Source of the DNA: Clostridiales bacterium
Lineage (GTDB): Bacteria > Bacillota > Clostridia > Lachnospirales > Lachnospiraceae
DNA length: 64,000 nt
NCBI GenBank assembly: GCA_021203365.1
Contig: JAJQBI010000030.1
Coordinates: 62,001 to 126,000 of the forward strand
Reading direction: 5' to 3'
Below the pieces are notes generated by a model. It was not told the origin of the DNA and did not search any database. It was given only the letters and a program-made list of their open reading frames with translations. Positions 1 to 8,848 of the stretch are shown here, one piece after another. The position numbers and the translations under genes were made by a program. The stretch's first letter is position 1. Each line of letters opens with the position of its first letter.

Positions 1-706
1 CGGAAAACTGTCTTTTTTTACTCAGATCCGTAAAGGAGAAGGAAGCGGTCTGCGTAATGCGCAGAAAGGTCTCGTTCTGAATCGCATACCGCATGATCCG
101 CGCCAGATCCCGGGCTGTGGTGTGGTGTTCCCCGCCCTCATCCTCCCCGTCCAGCCCGTTGGGCGTCACGAAATGGGTGTCCTCGCACCCCAGATCCCGA
201 GCCTTTTCATTCATCATGCGGGCGAAGCCCTCCTCCGAGCCTCCGATATGTTCTGCCACCGCCATGGCGGAGTCGTTGTGACTTCCCAGCATCATGGAAT
301 AAAGCAGATCCTCCAGATAATACTGCTCCCCCTCCTGAAGTCCCAGCTTAACCTCCGGCTGGGCGGCCGCGTTGGCAGACACAATCACATAATCGTCCCC
401 GGGGGCGTTTTCCAGAGCCAGTATGCAGGTCAGAACCTTGGTGGTGCTGGCATTTGCCCGGGCCGTTTCCCCTTCCTTCTCATAAAGCACCCGGCCGGAA
501 TCTCCGTCCATCAGCACCGCGGAAAGCGCATACAGATTTCCCGGAGATTTATCCCCGTCTGAATCATCCGCCGTTTCCTCTGCCGCGAAGGGAATGGAAG
601 CATCTATAACATTTACACTGGCAAAAACGGCCGGGATGGCTCCACAGCCGTTCACGATCATAAAAAAGCCAAGAAGCAGAGCCTGGGCGGCACCTCTGAA
701 TTTCAT
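1..706 (-). CDS. D-alanyl-D-alanine carboxypeptidase, 3' end beyond window
   Basis: Penicillin-binding protein of the DacA/DacF type (peptidase S11), which trims the terminal D-Ala from peptidoglycan stem peptides outside the membrane. About 235 residues are visible and the C-terminal half runs off the window. The start at 706 follows a GAGGTGG ribosome site. The N-terminus is hydrophobic and signal-like with a Cys near residue 21, so it may be a lipoprotein. The active-site SxxK is STTK (about residues 87-90) and the SxN motif is SHN (about 142-144); the KTG box lies outside the window. A second S11 enzyme is encoded at 4088-5296, so the locus carries two paralogues, a common arrangement in spore formers where one copy acts on spore cortex. 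Which of the two does this is not visible here. Confidence 0.9.
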   Translation of the reverse strand, partial: MKFRGAAQALLLGFFMIVNGCGAIPAVFASVNVIDASIPFAAEETADDSDGDKSPGNLYALSAVLMDGDSGRVLYEKEGETARANASTTKVLTCILALENAPGDDYVIVSANAAAQPEVKLGLQEGEQYYLEDLLYSMMLGSHNDSAMAVAEHIGGSEEGFARMMNEKARDLGCEDTHFVTPNGLDGEDEGGEHHTTARDLARIMRYAIQNETFLRITQTASFSFTDLSKKRQFS

Positions 707-734
707 ATTCCACCTCGCATATCTGACAGAATTC

Positions 735-790
735 GGGACCCAATCTCATGAATACCGATGCAAGCATCTGCATTCATGACCTTTGGTCCC
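735..790. repeat. Intergenic hairpin of the TGATAC family (copy 1)
   Basis: Nested inverted repeats fill the spacer between the carboxypeptidase and phospholipase genes: an outer GGGACC/GGTCCC pair, a middle ATGAAT/ATTCAT pair and an inner GATGC-aa-GCATC pair. The hairpin is followed on the plus strand by TTGTATCATCCTATG. A decayed copy with the same tail lies at about 21086-21150. There is no T-run, so a simple terminator does not explain it. Confidence 0.6.
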
Positions 791-888
791 TTGTATCATC
801 CTATGCGTTCCTTTGTGAAATATGAACAGATTTCATGCTGCGGGAAAAAGCCGGTGTCCGGGACCGGCCGGCTACAGGCCGCCGCGTC

Positions 889-1682
889 TTACCCGTTATA
901 GGTCAGATTCCAGCGTCCGGACAGGTGTCCCTCCTCCAGACCCAGTACATAAAGCTCCATCAGCATTCCGGGAGCCCGTTCCCCTGCCTCCCCCATCAGC
1001 TTTTCCAGCTTTCGCACCTGAATGGTACAGCCCACCAAAGGGCAGGGCGTCATAAAACGTTCTCGTGTGAAACGGGTTCTTTCCTTTCCGAACAGGGAAA
1101 GCACACGGTCCACTCCGCGCTGACGCCGTCCCCCGTCGTCACACACAAGAAGGTCTGTAATCCGCCTCATCATTTTCAGAGAGGTAAGAATATCCTGAAC
1201 CGAAAGCTCCGGAAACACATTCTGAATCACCCGGGCGTTCTCCCGGCTCGCCACAATCCCCACTGCCGGGCGGTACTGAAGAGGATCCTTTCCGTCCTTC
1301 TGCATCAGCTGCCGGTCCAGTTCATTTTCAAGGGCGGCATGTCCGATGGCTCCGGTCTCGTCCATCTGATTTACATAAGGATGACAGGCACAATCCAGGA
1401 TATAATGACAGCCAAACCCCAGAAGATATACGGCCAGAGAGGGATCCCCCCTATCGCGGACCTTTTCCATTCCCTTTTCAAAAAACTCCGTGCTTTTGTC
1501 CAGTGCAGCTTTTCTCCGTAAGCGGTCACCCTTCTGGATGGAAGATTATAAAAAAAAATGTCCGGTCCGTGAAGTCCGATCCGGTAAAGCTGACCGTAGC
1601 ACCGGATCAGAGTTCGCATTTCCTCCGGCAGTTCTCTGTATACATTCCGCCCGAATAAATCATGGGCAAAGGTTGTTGGCAT
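889..1682 (-). pseudogene. Zinc-dependent phospholipase C family protein, single -1 frameshift
   Basis: The two reading frames together give one protein of about 264 residues of the zinc-dependent phospholipase C family (PF00882 type). The first frame (1682 downwards) carries the typical N-terminus MPTTFAHDLFGRNVY followed by GLHGPDI. The second frame carries CHYILDCACHPYV, the histidine-rich core expected to bind metal. The frames join at a run of six T (minus strand) at 1480-1485; a seventh T would restore one open frame. The run followed by G also reads as a T-TTT-TTG heptamer, which would permit -1 ribosomal slippage. A homopolymer sequencing error, a real mutation and programmed slippage remain possible. 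It lies downstream of scpA-scpB on the same strand. Confidence 0.8.
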
Positions 1683-1709
1683 ATCTTTCGTCCTCCCTGT
1701 GCAGCATTT

Positions 1710-2279
1710 TCACACATTCAGCTTTAACTGTACCTCTTCTTCCGCCTCCGCCTTAAAATCTGCCATACGGACGGGGTCCATCCCCGGCAGATCCTCCAGA
1801 CTGTGCACGCCGAAGGTTCGCAGAAATTCCTCCGTGGTCCCGAAAAGAATGGGACGTCCCGGAGCATCCAGCCGGCCAAGCTCCTTCACCAGGCCGAATT
1901 CCACCAGCTTGTTCACCGCGTGATCGCTTTTTACTCCCCGGATTTTCTCGATTTCCACCTTGGTCACCGGCTGTTTATAGGCAATAATGGACAGCGTTTC
2001 CAGCATGACATCTGTCAGAGCCGGTTTCTTCGGATGCAGAGCAACCCGAATCAGGGAATCATAGTACTCCTTTTTTGTACACAGCTGATAGGAGTTTTCC
2101 AGTTCGATAATCTGAATTCCCCGGTCCTCCTCCCGGTACCTGTCCATCATATGATGCAGGATTTTTTCTGTCGTAGCGCTGTCCTGCTCAACGGCTCCGG
2201 CAATCTGTGACAGCTCCACGGAATCTCCCATGGCAAACAGAATTGCCTCAATCGCTCCTTCTGTCTTTTTCAGTTCCAC
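1710..2279 (-). CDS. scpB: Segregation and condensation protein B
   Basis: ScpB (189 residues) is the winged-helix kleisin-binding subunit of the bacterial Smc-ScpAB condensin, which compacts and separates newly replicated chromosomes. The sequence shows the two tandem winged-helix domains expected of the family. Conserved stretches include the AIEAILF start, SIIAYKQPVTKVEIE and RGVKSDHAVNKL in the middle, and GRPILFGTTEEFLRTFG near the end. Length is normal. It starts 9 bases after the scpA stop, so the two are co-transcribed and probably made at matched levels. Confidence 0.96.
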   Translation of the reverse strand: MELKKTEGAIEAILFAMGDSVELSQIAGAVEQDSATTEKILHHMMDRYREEDRGIQIIELENSYQLCTKKEYYDSLIRVALHPKKPALTDVMLETLSIIAYKQPVTKVEIEKIRGVKSDHAVNKLVEFGLVKELGRLDAPGRPILFGTTEEFLRTFGVHSLEDLPGMDPVRMADFKAEAEEEVQLKLNV

Positions 2280-2288
2280 TTCTTATCC

Positions 2289-3074
2289 TCACTCATCGGC
2301 GTACTCCGTCAGATTTTTCCAGGAAGCCGGGTCCGTCACCACCTGAATCTCAATATCGTCAAAGGGCTGCTCCTGACTGGCATGGATGTATCCAACCTTC
2401 ATAAGCTCCAGAATGGAGAGGAAGGTGACAATCCTCTGGATTCTGGAGCTCTGGCCCTCGATCAGCGTCCGAAAGCTGAAAAATCTGTGCGTCATGGCAT
2501 ATTCTTTCATCTGAAGCATTTTCTCTGAAAGACTGACCTCCTCCTTCTCGATTTTTCCAAATCGGCTGCGAATGGGGTCGATCCGATCCTCCCGCCTGCG
2601 GACAACTGACTGAAAAACCGTGTTCATTTTTTCCAGGGTCAGCCCATCCAGAAGCTGAGAGGGATTCACCTCCGGCCGATATTTCAGCACCTCCTTCGGG
2701 ATATCCGGTGCCCGGTAAAAAACACCGGCTGAATCCTCCATCCGATCCTTCAGCTCATAGGACATATATTTGTACATTTTGTATTCCAGGAGCTTTTCCA
2801 CAAGCTCCGCCCGGGGGTCTTCCTCCTCCCCCTCCGGGCTGACTTCCTTTGGAAGAAGCATTCTGCATTTGATGTCCAGAAGAGTCGCCGCCATCACCAT
2901 AAATTCACTCATGACTCCCAGATCTTCCTCTTCCATGGCACGGATATATTCCATATACTGATCTGTAATCTCCACAATGGGGATGTCATAAATGTCTATT
3001 TTATTTTTCTCAATAAGATGAAGGAGAAGGTCCAGGGGGCCCTCAAACACATTCAGCTTAACCGGTATTGCCAT
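2289..3074 (-). CDS. scpA: Segregation and condensation protein A
   Basis: ScpA (261 residues) is the kleisin that bridges the Smc ATPase heads and carries ScpB. The N-terminal helical domain has the family signature FEGPLDLLLHLIEKNKIDIYD. It is followed by LLDIKCRMLLP, an acidic linker (about residues 85-95), and a C-terminal winged helix that should contact the Smc head. Length and layout are normal. Its start codon overlaps no gene, and a 165-base spacer with a hairpin lies upstream. It is first in a scpA-scpB unit that may also include the phospholipase-like gene downstream. Confidence 0.96.
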   Translation of the reverse strand: MAIPVKLNVFEGPLDLLLHLIEKNKIDIYDIPIVEITDQYMEYIRAMEEEDLGVMSEFMVMAATLLDIKCRMLLPKEVSPEGEEEDPRAELVEKLLEYKMYKYMSYELKDRMEDSAGVFYRAPDIPKEVLKYRPEVNPSQLLDGLTLEKMNTVFQSVVRRREDRIDPIRSRFGKIEKEEVSLSEKMLQMKEYAMTHRFFSFRTLIEGQSSRIQRIVTFLSILELMKVGYIHASQEQPFDDIEIQVVTDPASWKNLTEYADE

Positions 3075-3098
3075 GCTTTATCCTCTTTTTTCACATTC

Positions 3099-3152
3099 AT
3101 CCATGTATCACAGTGAAACGGCAGAAGTGCCCCTTCACTTTGAAACATGGAT
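3099..3152. repeat. Intergenic hairpin of the TGATAC family (copy 2)
   Basis: The outer arms ATCCATGT and ACATGGAT, with inner AGTGAA/TTCACT, form an imperfect stem-loop upstream of scpA. Read on the minus strand the element ends in GTGATACATGGATG, which resembles the tails of the other intergenic hairpins in this window. No T-run follows it. Confidence 0.5.
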
Positions 3153-3238
3153 TTACAGAGTATTTTACTCACACAGGCCGGATTGCGCAAGAGGTATCTG
3201 CAAAATATTGGCGGTAAAAAACCGGATCCGCTAAAAAA

Positions 3239-4030
3239 TCAGTTTTTCACCGTAATCATCAGCACCTCCCTGGGATTGTGGATGCGCACAGGAATGGTAT
3301 GCTCCCCCACCCCGGGACTGACAAACATATGCCCGCCCTTTTCGTGAAAGTCGCCGCAGCAGTAAGGGGGAAGGAAAAGATACTGGGGACAGGAAAGTCC
3401 GTGATGCTCATTCAACCTTATAATTCCGCCGTGATAATGGCCGCAGACGATCACATCGGCCCCCCAGGAAAAATAAGCCTTTCCGTACTTGGGATTATGG
3501 GCGAGAAGGACACAGACGCTGTCCGGATCCGGAAATCCAACCAGCTCCCGGACTTTTTCCACCGTAAGCCTGGGGGAACGGGGTTTTGCGTAATATTCCA
3601 TGGGAATCTCCAGTCCGTAAAAGCGAAAACGGGAATTCTGGATTTCCATGTCCGAATTTTCGTTGTGCAGGATGTGAACGCCCCTTTTTTTCAGGGTTTC
3701 TTCATATTTCAGATAGGCAGAGCTCTGTTCCGGGTTAAAAAGCATACGGCATTCGTGATTCCCCAGAGCATAATACACGGGAAAACGGGCGGCCAGACGG
3801 CCGATAAACCTGGCAATCCCGGGCAGCCCTTCCGGATCTTTGCGAACAACCATATCCCCTGCCAGAAGGACAGCGTCCGGACGGCGCTGCTCCAGGGCGG
3901 AAAAAAGCCTTTTATTCTCCCGGCCGAATTCCAGGCCGTGAAGATCCGCAAGAAGAGCCAGGCGCACCGAAGCGCCCGGGCACAGTTTATCTGATTTTAT
4001 CTCATAATCCCTGACTCTGAATTTCTTCAT
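3239..4030 (-). CDS. Metallophosphoesterase (YkuE-like, calcineurin fold)
   Basis: This protein (263 residues) belongs to the calcineurin-like phosphoesterase superfamily, which uses a two-metal centre to cleave phosphoesters. The metal-binding motifs appear in order: LLADLHG (about 27-33), GDMV (about 58), ALGNHE, LLAHNPKYG and CGHYHGG (about 195). The closest architecture I recognise is YkuE, but the usual N-terminal membrane anchor is missing, so this form is probably cytoplasmic. The substrate cannot be told from sequence. It stands alone between scpA and the carboxypeptidase gene. Confidence 0.85.
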   Translation of the reverse strand: MKKFRVRDYEIKSDKLCPGASVRLALLADLHGLEFGRENKRLFSALEQRRPDAVLLAGDMVVRKDPEGLPGIARFIGRLAARFPVYYALGNHECRMLFNPEQSSAYLKYEETLKKRGVHILHNENSDMEIQNSRFRFYGLEIPMEYYAKPRSPRLTVEKVRELVGFPDPDSVCVLLAHNPKYGKAYFSWGADVIVCGHYHGGIIRLNEHHGLSCPQYLFLPPYCCGDFHEKGGHMFVSPGVGEHTIPVRIHNPREVLMITVKN

Positions 4031-4087
4031 ACCAACCTCAGATTTATTATTGACGTTCCAACATTATACCCCTGGAATAGGGTTTTG

Positions 4088-5296
4088 TCAAAATATCTCG
4101 GCGGCAGCTTTTTTCAGATAATGGACGTACCCGGCTTTTTCCACGGAATCGGAGTACAGGATATCCACGCTTCCGATTTTCTCTCCATCCATATAATACT
4201 CCATTTCCCCGGCCTTCTCTCCTGCCTGGACGGGGGCCTGTGCCGACTCCGGAAGCTTCAGCCTCCTCTCCACTTCCGTAAAGGGCTGCCCGTCTGTGTT
4301 CAGGCAGGTAAAGACAGAGGCGTATTCAAGGCCTGTTTCCTCCTGTACGCCTCTCCTTATTTTGATGCGGGGCAGCTCCTCCGGTTCCTCATCCACATAG
4401 AGACTGCATCGGGCAAAACCATAGTTCAGCATGGCTGCCGCATCCCGAAAGCGGACTTTATAATCCGGGGCGGCCATCACCACGGCGATCAGGGTAATTC
4501 CGTCCCGCCGGGCCACGGCGGACACACAGTATTTTGCAATGCTGGTGCTTCCGGTCTTTAACCCGACACAGCCCTCAAAGCTTCGAAGAAGCTTATTGGT
4601 ATTGGTCAGGGTAAAATTGCTGCTGCCCTGGGCCGTCACATGGGTGATGTCCTCCATCCAGATGGAGGAATAAGTGAGAATTTCCGGATAACAGGTAATC
4701 AGCTCCCGGCTCATAACCGCCACATCCCGGGCGGTTGTGTAATGGTTTTCAGAATCAGTGAGGCCGCAGCAGTCCTCAAAATTTGTATTCTCCATCCCAA
4801 GGCCCTGGGCGCGCTGGTTCATTCTTTTCACAAATTCCTGCTCCGAACCGGCCAGATGCTCGGCCATGGCCACACTGGCGTCGTTCCCGGAAGCGATCAC
4901 GATGCACTTGATCATAGTCTCCACATCCTGGGTCTCCCCCTCCTCCAGATAGACCTGGGACCCGCCCATGGATTTGGCGTAGGCACTGACGGTCACCATG
5001 TCCGTCAGACGAATGTTTCCCTTTTCCAGCTCATCAAAAATCAGAAGAAGTGTCATTATCTTTGTGATACTGGCCGGACTTCTTCTTGTGTCCATGTCCT
5101 TTGAAAAAAGCAGAGTCCCGGTCTCCGCCTCCATCAGTACCCCGGCCGGTGCCTCAATCAGAGCGGTATCTTCCTCCGCGGCCGTCTCCTCTTCGGCTGT
5201 CTCTGTCCGGGCGGACACCCATACAGGGGAAAGCACAAGCCAGACAGACAGGAACCCGGCCAGAAATATGTATCCTTTTTTTCCAGACATAACCAT
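4088..5296 (-). CDS. dacF: D-alanyl-D-alanine carboxypeptidase (DacF-type)
   Basis: A secreted S11-family penicillin-binding protein (402 residues) that removes the terminal D-Ala of peptidoglycan pentapeptides. An N-terminal signal peptide ends near ARTETAEEE and is followed by a short acidic linker. The three active-site motifs are intact: SITK (SxxK), SGN in ASGNDASVAMAE, and KTG in GLKTGST. A C-terminal PBP5-like beta domain follows, and the last residues (YLKKAAAEIF) could form the amphipathic helix that holds such enzymes to the membrane. The symbol dacF follows the clostridial naming habit; dacB or dacA would be equally defensible. Confidence 0.9.
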   Translation of the reverse strand: MVMSGKKGYIFLAGFLSVWLVLSPVWVSARTETAEEETAAEEDTALIEAPAGVLMEAETGTLLFSKDMDTRRSPASITKIMTLLLIFDELEKGNIRLTDMVTVSAYAKSMGGSQVYLEEGETQDVETMIKCIVIASGNDASVAMAEHLAGSEQEFVKRMNQRAQGLGMENTNFEDCCGLTDSENHYTTARDVAVMSRELITCYPEILTYSSIWMEDITHVTAQGSSNFTLTNTNKLLRSFEGCVGLKTGSTSIAKYCVSAVARRDGITLIAVVMAAPDYKVRFRDAAAMLNYGFARCSLYVDEEPEELPRIKIRRGVQEETGLEYASVFTCLNTDGQPFTEVERRLKLPESAQAPVQAGEKAGEMEYYMDGEKIGSVDILYSDSVEKAGYVHYLKKAAAEIF

Positions 5297-5377
5297 CTCT
5301 CCGCAATTTCTGTTCTATTCTATTTTAAAGAGGAAGAACCGGAAATATTCCAGTTTCTGTTATATTTTGATGATGTT

Positions 5378-5410
5378 GGGGTCAAAAGTATTTGACCCCT
5401 ATGATACCTG
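5378..5410. repeat. Perfect 9-bp hairpin followed by TATGATACC (copy 3)
   Basis: Arms GGGGTCAAA and TTTGACCCC (5378-5386 and 5391-5399) surround a 4-base loop, followed at once by TATGATACCTG. The layout (short perfect hairpin, then TATGATAC) is repeated at 13837-13868 with a different stem sequence. This looks like the same kind of element rather than chance. Confidence 0.6.
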
Positions 5411-5494
5411 AAACTTCCATTCCCATAAAGAAAAGTCCGGGCGCCGCAGAACGGACCCAAGGAAAATCCGGACAGGGCAGGGCGATCCCCATGG

Positions 5495-5528
5495 AAAAAT
5501 CCGGGCAGGGATCTGTCTCCCCGCCCGG
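5495..5528 (-). terminator. Rho-independent terminator of the SipW/Cna-B operon
   Basis: Read on the minus strand, a CCGGGC/GCCCGG stem with a GC-rich loop is followed by ATTTTT. It starts about 15 bases after the stop of the large adhesin gene, which fits the end of the five-gene operon. Confidence 0.7.
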
Positions 5529-5542
5529 CCTTTAAACTGCCC

Positions 5543-8500
5543 TCAGCCTGCCAGCGCTTCTCCCCAGACCACCGGCACGGTATTTTTGATCACATCCGTA
5601 TGGGAATAGCCGTCATATCGGTATTTTTCATTGACAAAGGTAATGGACGCCGTATCCTGCGCCATGGAGAGCACCGCGGTGCCATAAGCAGTTTCCGCCG
5701 GCTGCAGCCCAGGCGCCGGGGCATTTAACCGGGTAATGGTCACATTTCCCGTGTTCGCCAGGATCTCCTTCAGGTAATAACGCAGAACCGTTTTTTCATA
5801 AATCCGGTATTCCCCCAGAGGAACATCAGAAAAGGTCAGAGAAACCATGGCATAGCCCTCTGTATCCACTTCATAATTGTCCCGCACAAACGCAATAAAA
5901 TCCTCATATTTCCTGGAATTCCCCCGGGCATCCACTCCTTCCGCCACAAACTGAAAAACCGGATCCCCGTGGGCCCATACAATGTCTTCCTCCCGGATTT
6001 TTTTCACAATGGAAATCTCTCCCACCGGCAGTACACTGGGCTCGTTGTCCACCTCCAGGCGGATCTCCGCGATCTGAGAAGGGTCCTCAATTACAAAAAC
6101 CAGTTCCTTTTCCCAGCTGCCATAGTAGCCCTCCGGATTTTCTGTCTCAATAACCTTAAATTTTCCGGCATTCTGATCCGTCAGCAAAAGCTCCCGGGAG
6201 TGATACATCTGGTCTTCTTTATGGTAGGTCAGGACAGAGAGCTCTCCCAGCGTATCCTCATAGGCGGAGGATTCCGCGTTCCACTGCCAGAGGGCAAAGA
6301 CAGCTCCTTCCAGGTTCTCCCCTGTACAGGAATCTCTCTTTTTAATGTATACCATTCCCCTGGGCTGCTCCACAGGAGTGTTTTCCACTGTATACTGCAG
6401 CTGCGCGTCTTCCTCTGAAAGATCAATCTCCTTTTCCCACGCTCCGGTGTAGTCATCCGGACACCGGGTCTCCGTCACCTTATACCTTCCCTGATTATCC
6501 TCCGTAATCTCCAGGGCCGCACTCTCATATCTGAGAGTTTCCCCATTGTACGTAAGAATGGTCCCTTCGCTTTTGTAATCTCCCACCGCCTGGCTGTACT
6601 CATAAAGCGTAAATTCCGCACCGACAAGATCCGCTCCTGTTTCGCTGTCTGTTTTGCGAATCTGAAGGATTTTTTCTTCCAGAAGGGTATTTTCCACTGT
6701 GTACTCAAAAACCTGACAGGTGCCAGCCTCCGTCAGAGCAAGCTCTTTGTACCAGCTTCCTGTATACCCGGGAGGGCTTGCGGTTTCCATCACCTTAAAC
6801 TTCCCCTGATTTGCCTCTGTATAGACAAAGGTTCCGGACACATAGCGCTCACTTTCACTGTCATAAACGAGCTTTGTCCCCACTGACTCATACGCATTTT
6901 TCGAAGCATCCCAGGCGTAGAGAGTAAACTCGGCACCGGAAAGTCTCCTGGAGGTTCCCGCGGCAATTTTTTCTATGGAAATGCTCCCGGAAATATCCGG
7001 CGTGTCTGTCACCGCAGCCGAGGTGGTTTTTCCGGCGGTGATGGTCACACTGATTTCCTCTGTGCTGAGCCGGTAGCCGTCCACGGTGGCTGTCTCCTTC
7101 AGATAATAGGCTCCGGGAACCAGACGGGTAAAGGTAAGCTTTCCGCTGCTGTCGGCAGTAAGGGTTTCCACCTCTTCATCTTTTTTCCAGACCGTCAGTG
7201 CGCCGGATTTCAGAGCCTCCGCCGCGTACAGGGTATACTGCACTCCCGGAATCACCTCCCCGGTATGGCTGGCCGTCTTCGTCACAATAAGCTCTCCGCT
7301 GGATGCAGGGGTCAGCGTCAGTGTAACCTGTCCTCTGGTCCCCTGATATACATACGCTCCGAAATCCTGGGAGCCGCTGTTTCCTGTCTGTGTGCTTCCA
7401 TCCACTAAAAGGTAGGAAACCGGCTGCAGAAGCATGTTAAAGGTAAACTTCTGCGCAGTGAAATCCGGCGGGAAAATCAGGCGGAAAACATAGCCGCTTT
7501 TCATGGTCAGACTTCCGGTTCCCATAAATTCCGGACTGGTTTTGTTTTCCTGATACTTTGCGGAGCTGGTCCAGTATACCAGCTGCCAGTCGGCGCCGGA
7601 GGGACGGGTCACCTTAATTCCATTTCCCGCCCCTGCCTCGTCCACCACCTTAATCAGGGACGTGACCTGAAAGCCATCTGTGTACGTATCCGGCACATAA
7701 GAAAGGCTGGCCGGCGCCGAGCGGAACAGGCTGAACACCGCCGTGGCATTTTTGGCGGTCACCCATCCAGACGCGGTATTCACACTCAGCTTTGCCGCAG
7801 TCCTGGAGGGGATTGTAAGACTTTTGATCTGGGTGATAAACTTATTCAGCCCCACATGCTCCACTTCCGCGTCCGTAGCGTATCCAACATCCCCGGAATA
7901 CTCCTTTGACAGCGCCAGATGGGTAAAAATATACCGGTTTACCGCGTTGGACCAGTCAATGTGACTGCAGGTGGGATCATAGCTGCCACAGATATCCCCC
8001 GGCCCTCCGTATCCGAAATACAGAATCTTTTTCAGGGTAGAACCGGAAAGCGCCTGCACGGCTTCTTCCTTCAGAGAGACAGAGCCCAGTCCCGTCTTTG
8101 TGGCATTCATACAGTACAAAGGCGCCGTTCTCTGTGCACCGTCCGCGTCCACATAGTGAATCAGGCGGTAAAAACCGCTCATTCTGGTATAGTTGCCTCC
8201 CTCCACGAAATCATTGGCGTAGGTCCACACCTCATCACAGTAAAGGCGGCCCTGGTTTTCCACATAATATTCCCCCTCAGACAACGCCGCCACAGAAGCC
8301 TCCGATTCCCCGGAAGAGACACTGTAAGCTGCCGTGGTCAGCGCCTCCCCATATACCGGTGCAAAACCAATAACCTCCCCTTCCTCCACAGCATCCACAA
8401 GCTCCTCGTCTTCCCGGGTTTCTCCCTGGAGCTGATCCGCGTTTTCGTCTGTAAAAATTGCGATGCTCCAGTCTGTCTCGTCCTCTGAGGACTGAAAGGA

Positions 8501-8848
8501 ATCCTGCCCATCGTCCCCGGAATCCGCGGTCTCTCCATTCTCCGGGGCGCTGTCCGAACTTCCCTGAGAGTCGTCTCCCATCCCCGATGGGGAATCCTCC
8601 TCATCGGTAAGCGGTTCCGGTGAAAGAACAGAGGAAGAATTGCCCTCGCCGGGGCTTTCTCCAATGTCTGTATCATCCTCTCCTGTATTCATACTCCCAG
8701 AACCCTCACCGCTTCCTGTATCCGTGCTTCCCGTGCCTGCTTCCTTCACTCCTTCCACCGCCGCAGCTCCCGTCAGGCTTACAAAAGCCTCCGCCCCGGA
8801 CAGAGATAGAACCGCTGCCAGAAGAACGCTCAGCCACTTTTTTCTCAT
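5543..8848 (-). CDS. Large Cna-B/SpaA-repeat surface adhesin with thioester-like domain
   Basis: Secreted protein of 1101 residues. It has a signal peptide (about 1-30), a Gly/Ser/Asp/Glu-rich linker (about 35-190), and a domain resembling the thioester (TQXA) adhesin fold. In that domain Cys lies in PLYCMN (about 246), but the position of the usual TQxA glutamine reads THLALS. Five Cna-B/SpaA beta-domains follow, each opening with a lysine strand such as LIVTKTAS, SISIEKIA, LQIRKTDS, VYIKKRDS and SIVKKIRE. Such domains normally form Lys-Asn isopeptide bonds and stiff stalks. There is no LPXTG motif or C-terminal membrane helix; it ends in the SHTDV-type tail. It is the last gene of the sipW operon, overlapping its neighbour by 4 bases, so it probably sits at the tip or on the fibre made from the upstream products (inference). 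Confidence 0.85.
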   Translation of the reverse strand: MRKKWLSVLLAAVLSLSGAEAFVSLTGAAAVEGVKEAGTGSTDTGSGEGSGSMNTGEDDTDIGESPGEGNSSSVLSPEPLTDEEDSPSGMGDDSQGSSDSAPENGETADSGDDGQDSFQSSEDETDWSIAIFTDENADQLQGETREDEELVDAVEEGEVIGFAPVYGEALTTAAYSVSSGESEASVAALSEGEYYVENQGRLYCDEVWTYANDFVEGGNYTRMSGFYRLIHYVDADGAQRTAPLYCMNATKTGLGSVSLKEEAVQALSGSTLKKILYFGYGGPGDICGSYDPTCSHIDWSNAVNRYIFTHLALSKEYSGDVGYATDAEVEHVGLNKFITQIKSLTIPSRTAAKLSVNTASGWVTAKNATAVFSLFRSAPASLSYVPDTYTDGFQVTSLIKVVDEAGAGNGIKVTRPSGADWQLVYWTSSAKYQENKTSPEFMGTGSLTMKSGYVFRLIFPPDFTAQKFTFNMLLQPVSYLLVDGSTQTGNSGSQDFGAYVYQGTRGQVTLTLTPASSGELIVTKTASHTGEVIPGVQYTLYAAEALKSGALTVWKKDEEVETLTADSSGKLTFTRLVPGAYYLKETATVDGYRLSTEEISVTITAGKTTSAAVTDTPDISGSISIEKIAAGTSRRLSGAEFTLYAWDASKNAYESVGTKLVYDSESERYVSGTFVYTEANQGKFKVMETASPPGYTGSWYKELALTEAGTCQVFEYTVENTLLEEKILQIRKTDSETGADLVGAEFTLYEYSQAVGDYKSEGTILTYNGETLRYESAALEITEDNQGRYKVTETRCPDDYTGAWEKEIDLSEEDAQLQYTVENTPVEQPRGMVYIKKRDSCTGENLEGAVFALWQWNAESSAYEDTLGELSVLTYHKEDQMYHSRELLLTDQNAGKFKVIETENPEGYYGSWEKELVFVIEDPSQIAEIRLEVDNEPSVLPVGEISIVKKIREEDIVWAHGDPVFQFVAEGVDARGNSRKYEDFIAFVRDNYEVDTEGYAMVSLTFSDVPLGEYRIYEKTVLRYYLKEILANTGNVTITRLNAPAPGLQPAETAYGTAVLSMAQDTASITFVNEKYRYDGYSHTDVIKNTVPVVWGEALAG

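Noticed and set aside
835-1521. 228-codon plus-strand ORF opposite the phospholipase gene
   Set aside because: The minus-strand frames, although broken, match a family along the whole length.
7919-8488. Long plus-strand ORF inside the adhesin gene
   Set aside because: It is antisense to a clear multi-domain protein and shows no family features or ribosome site.
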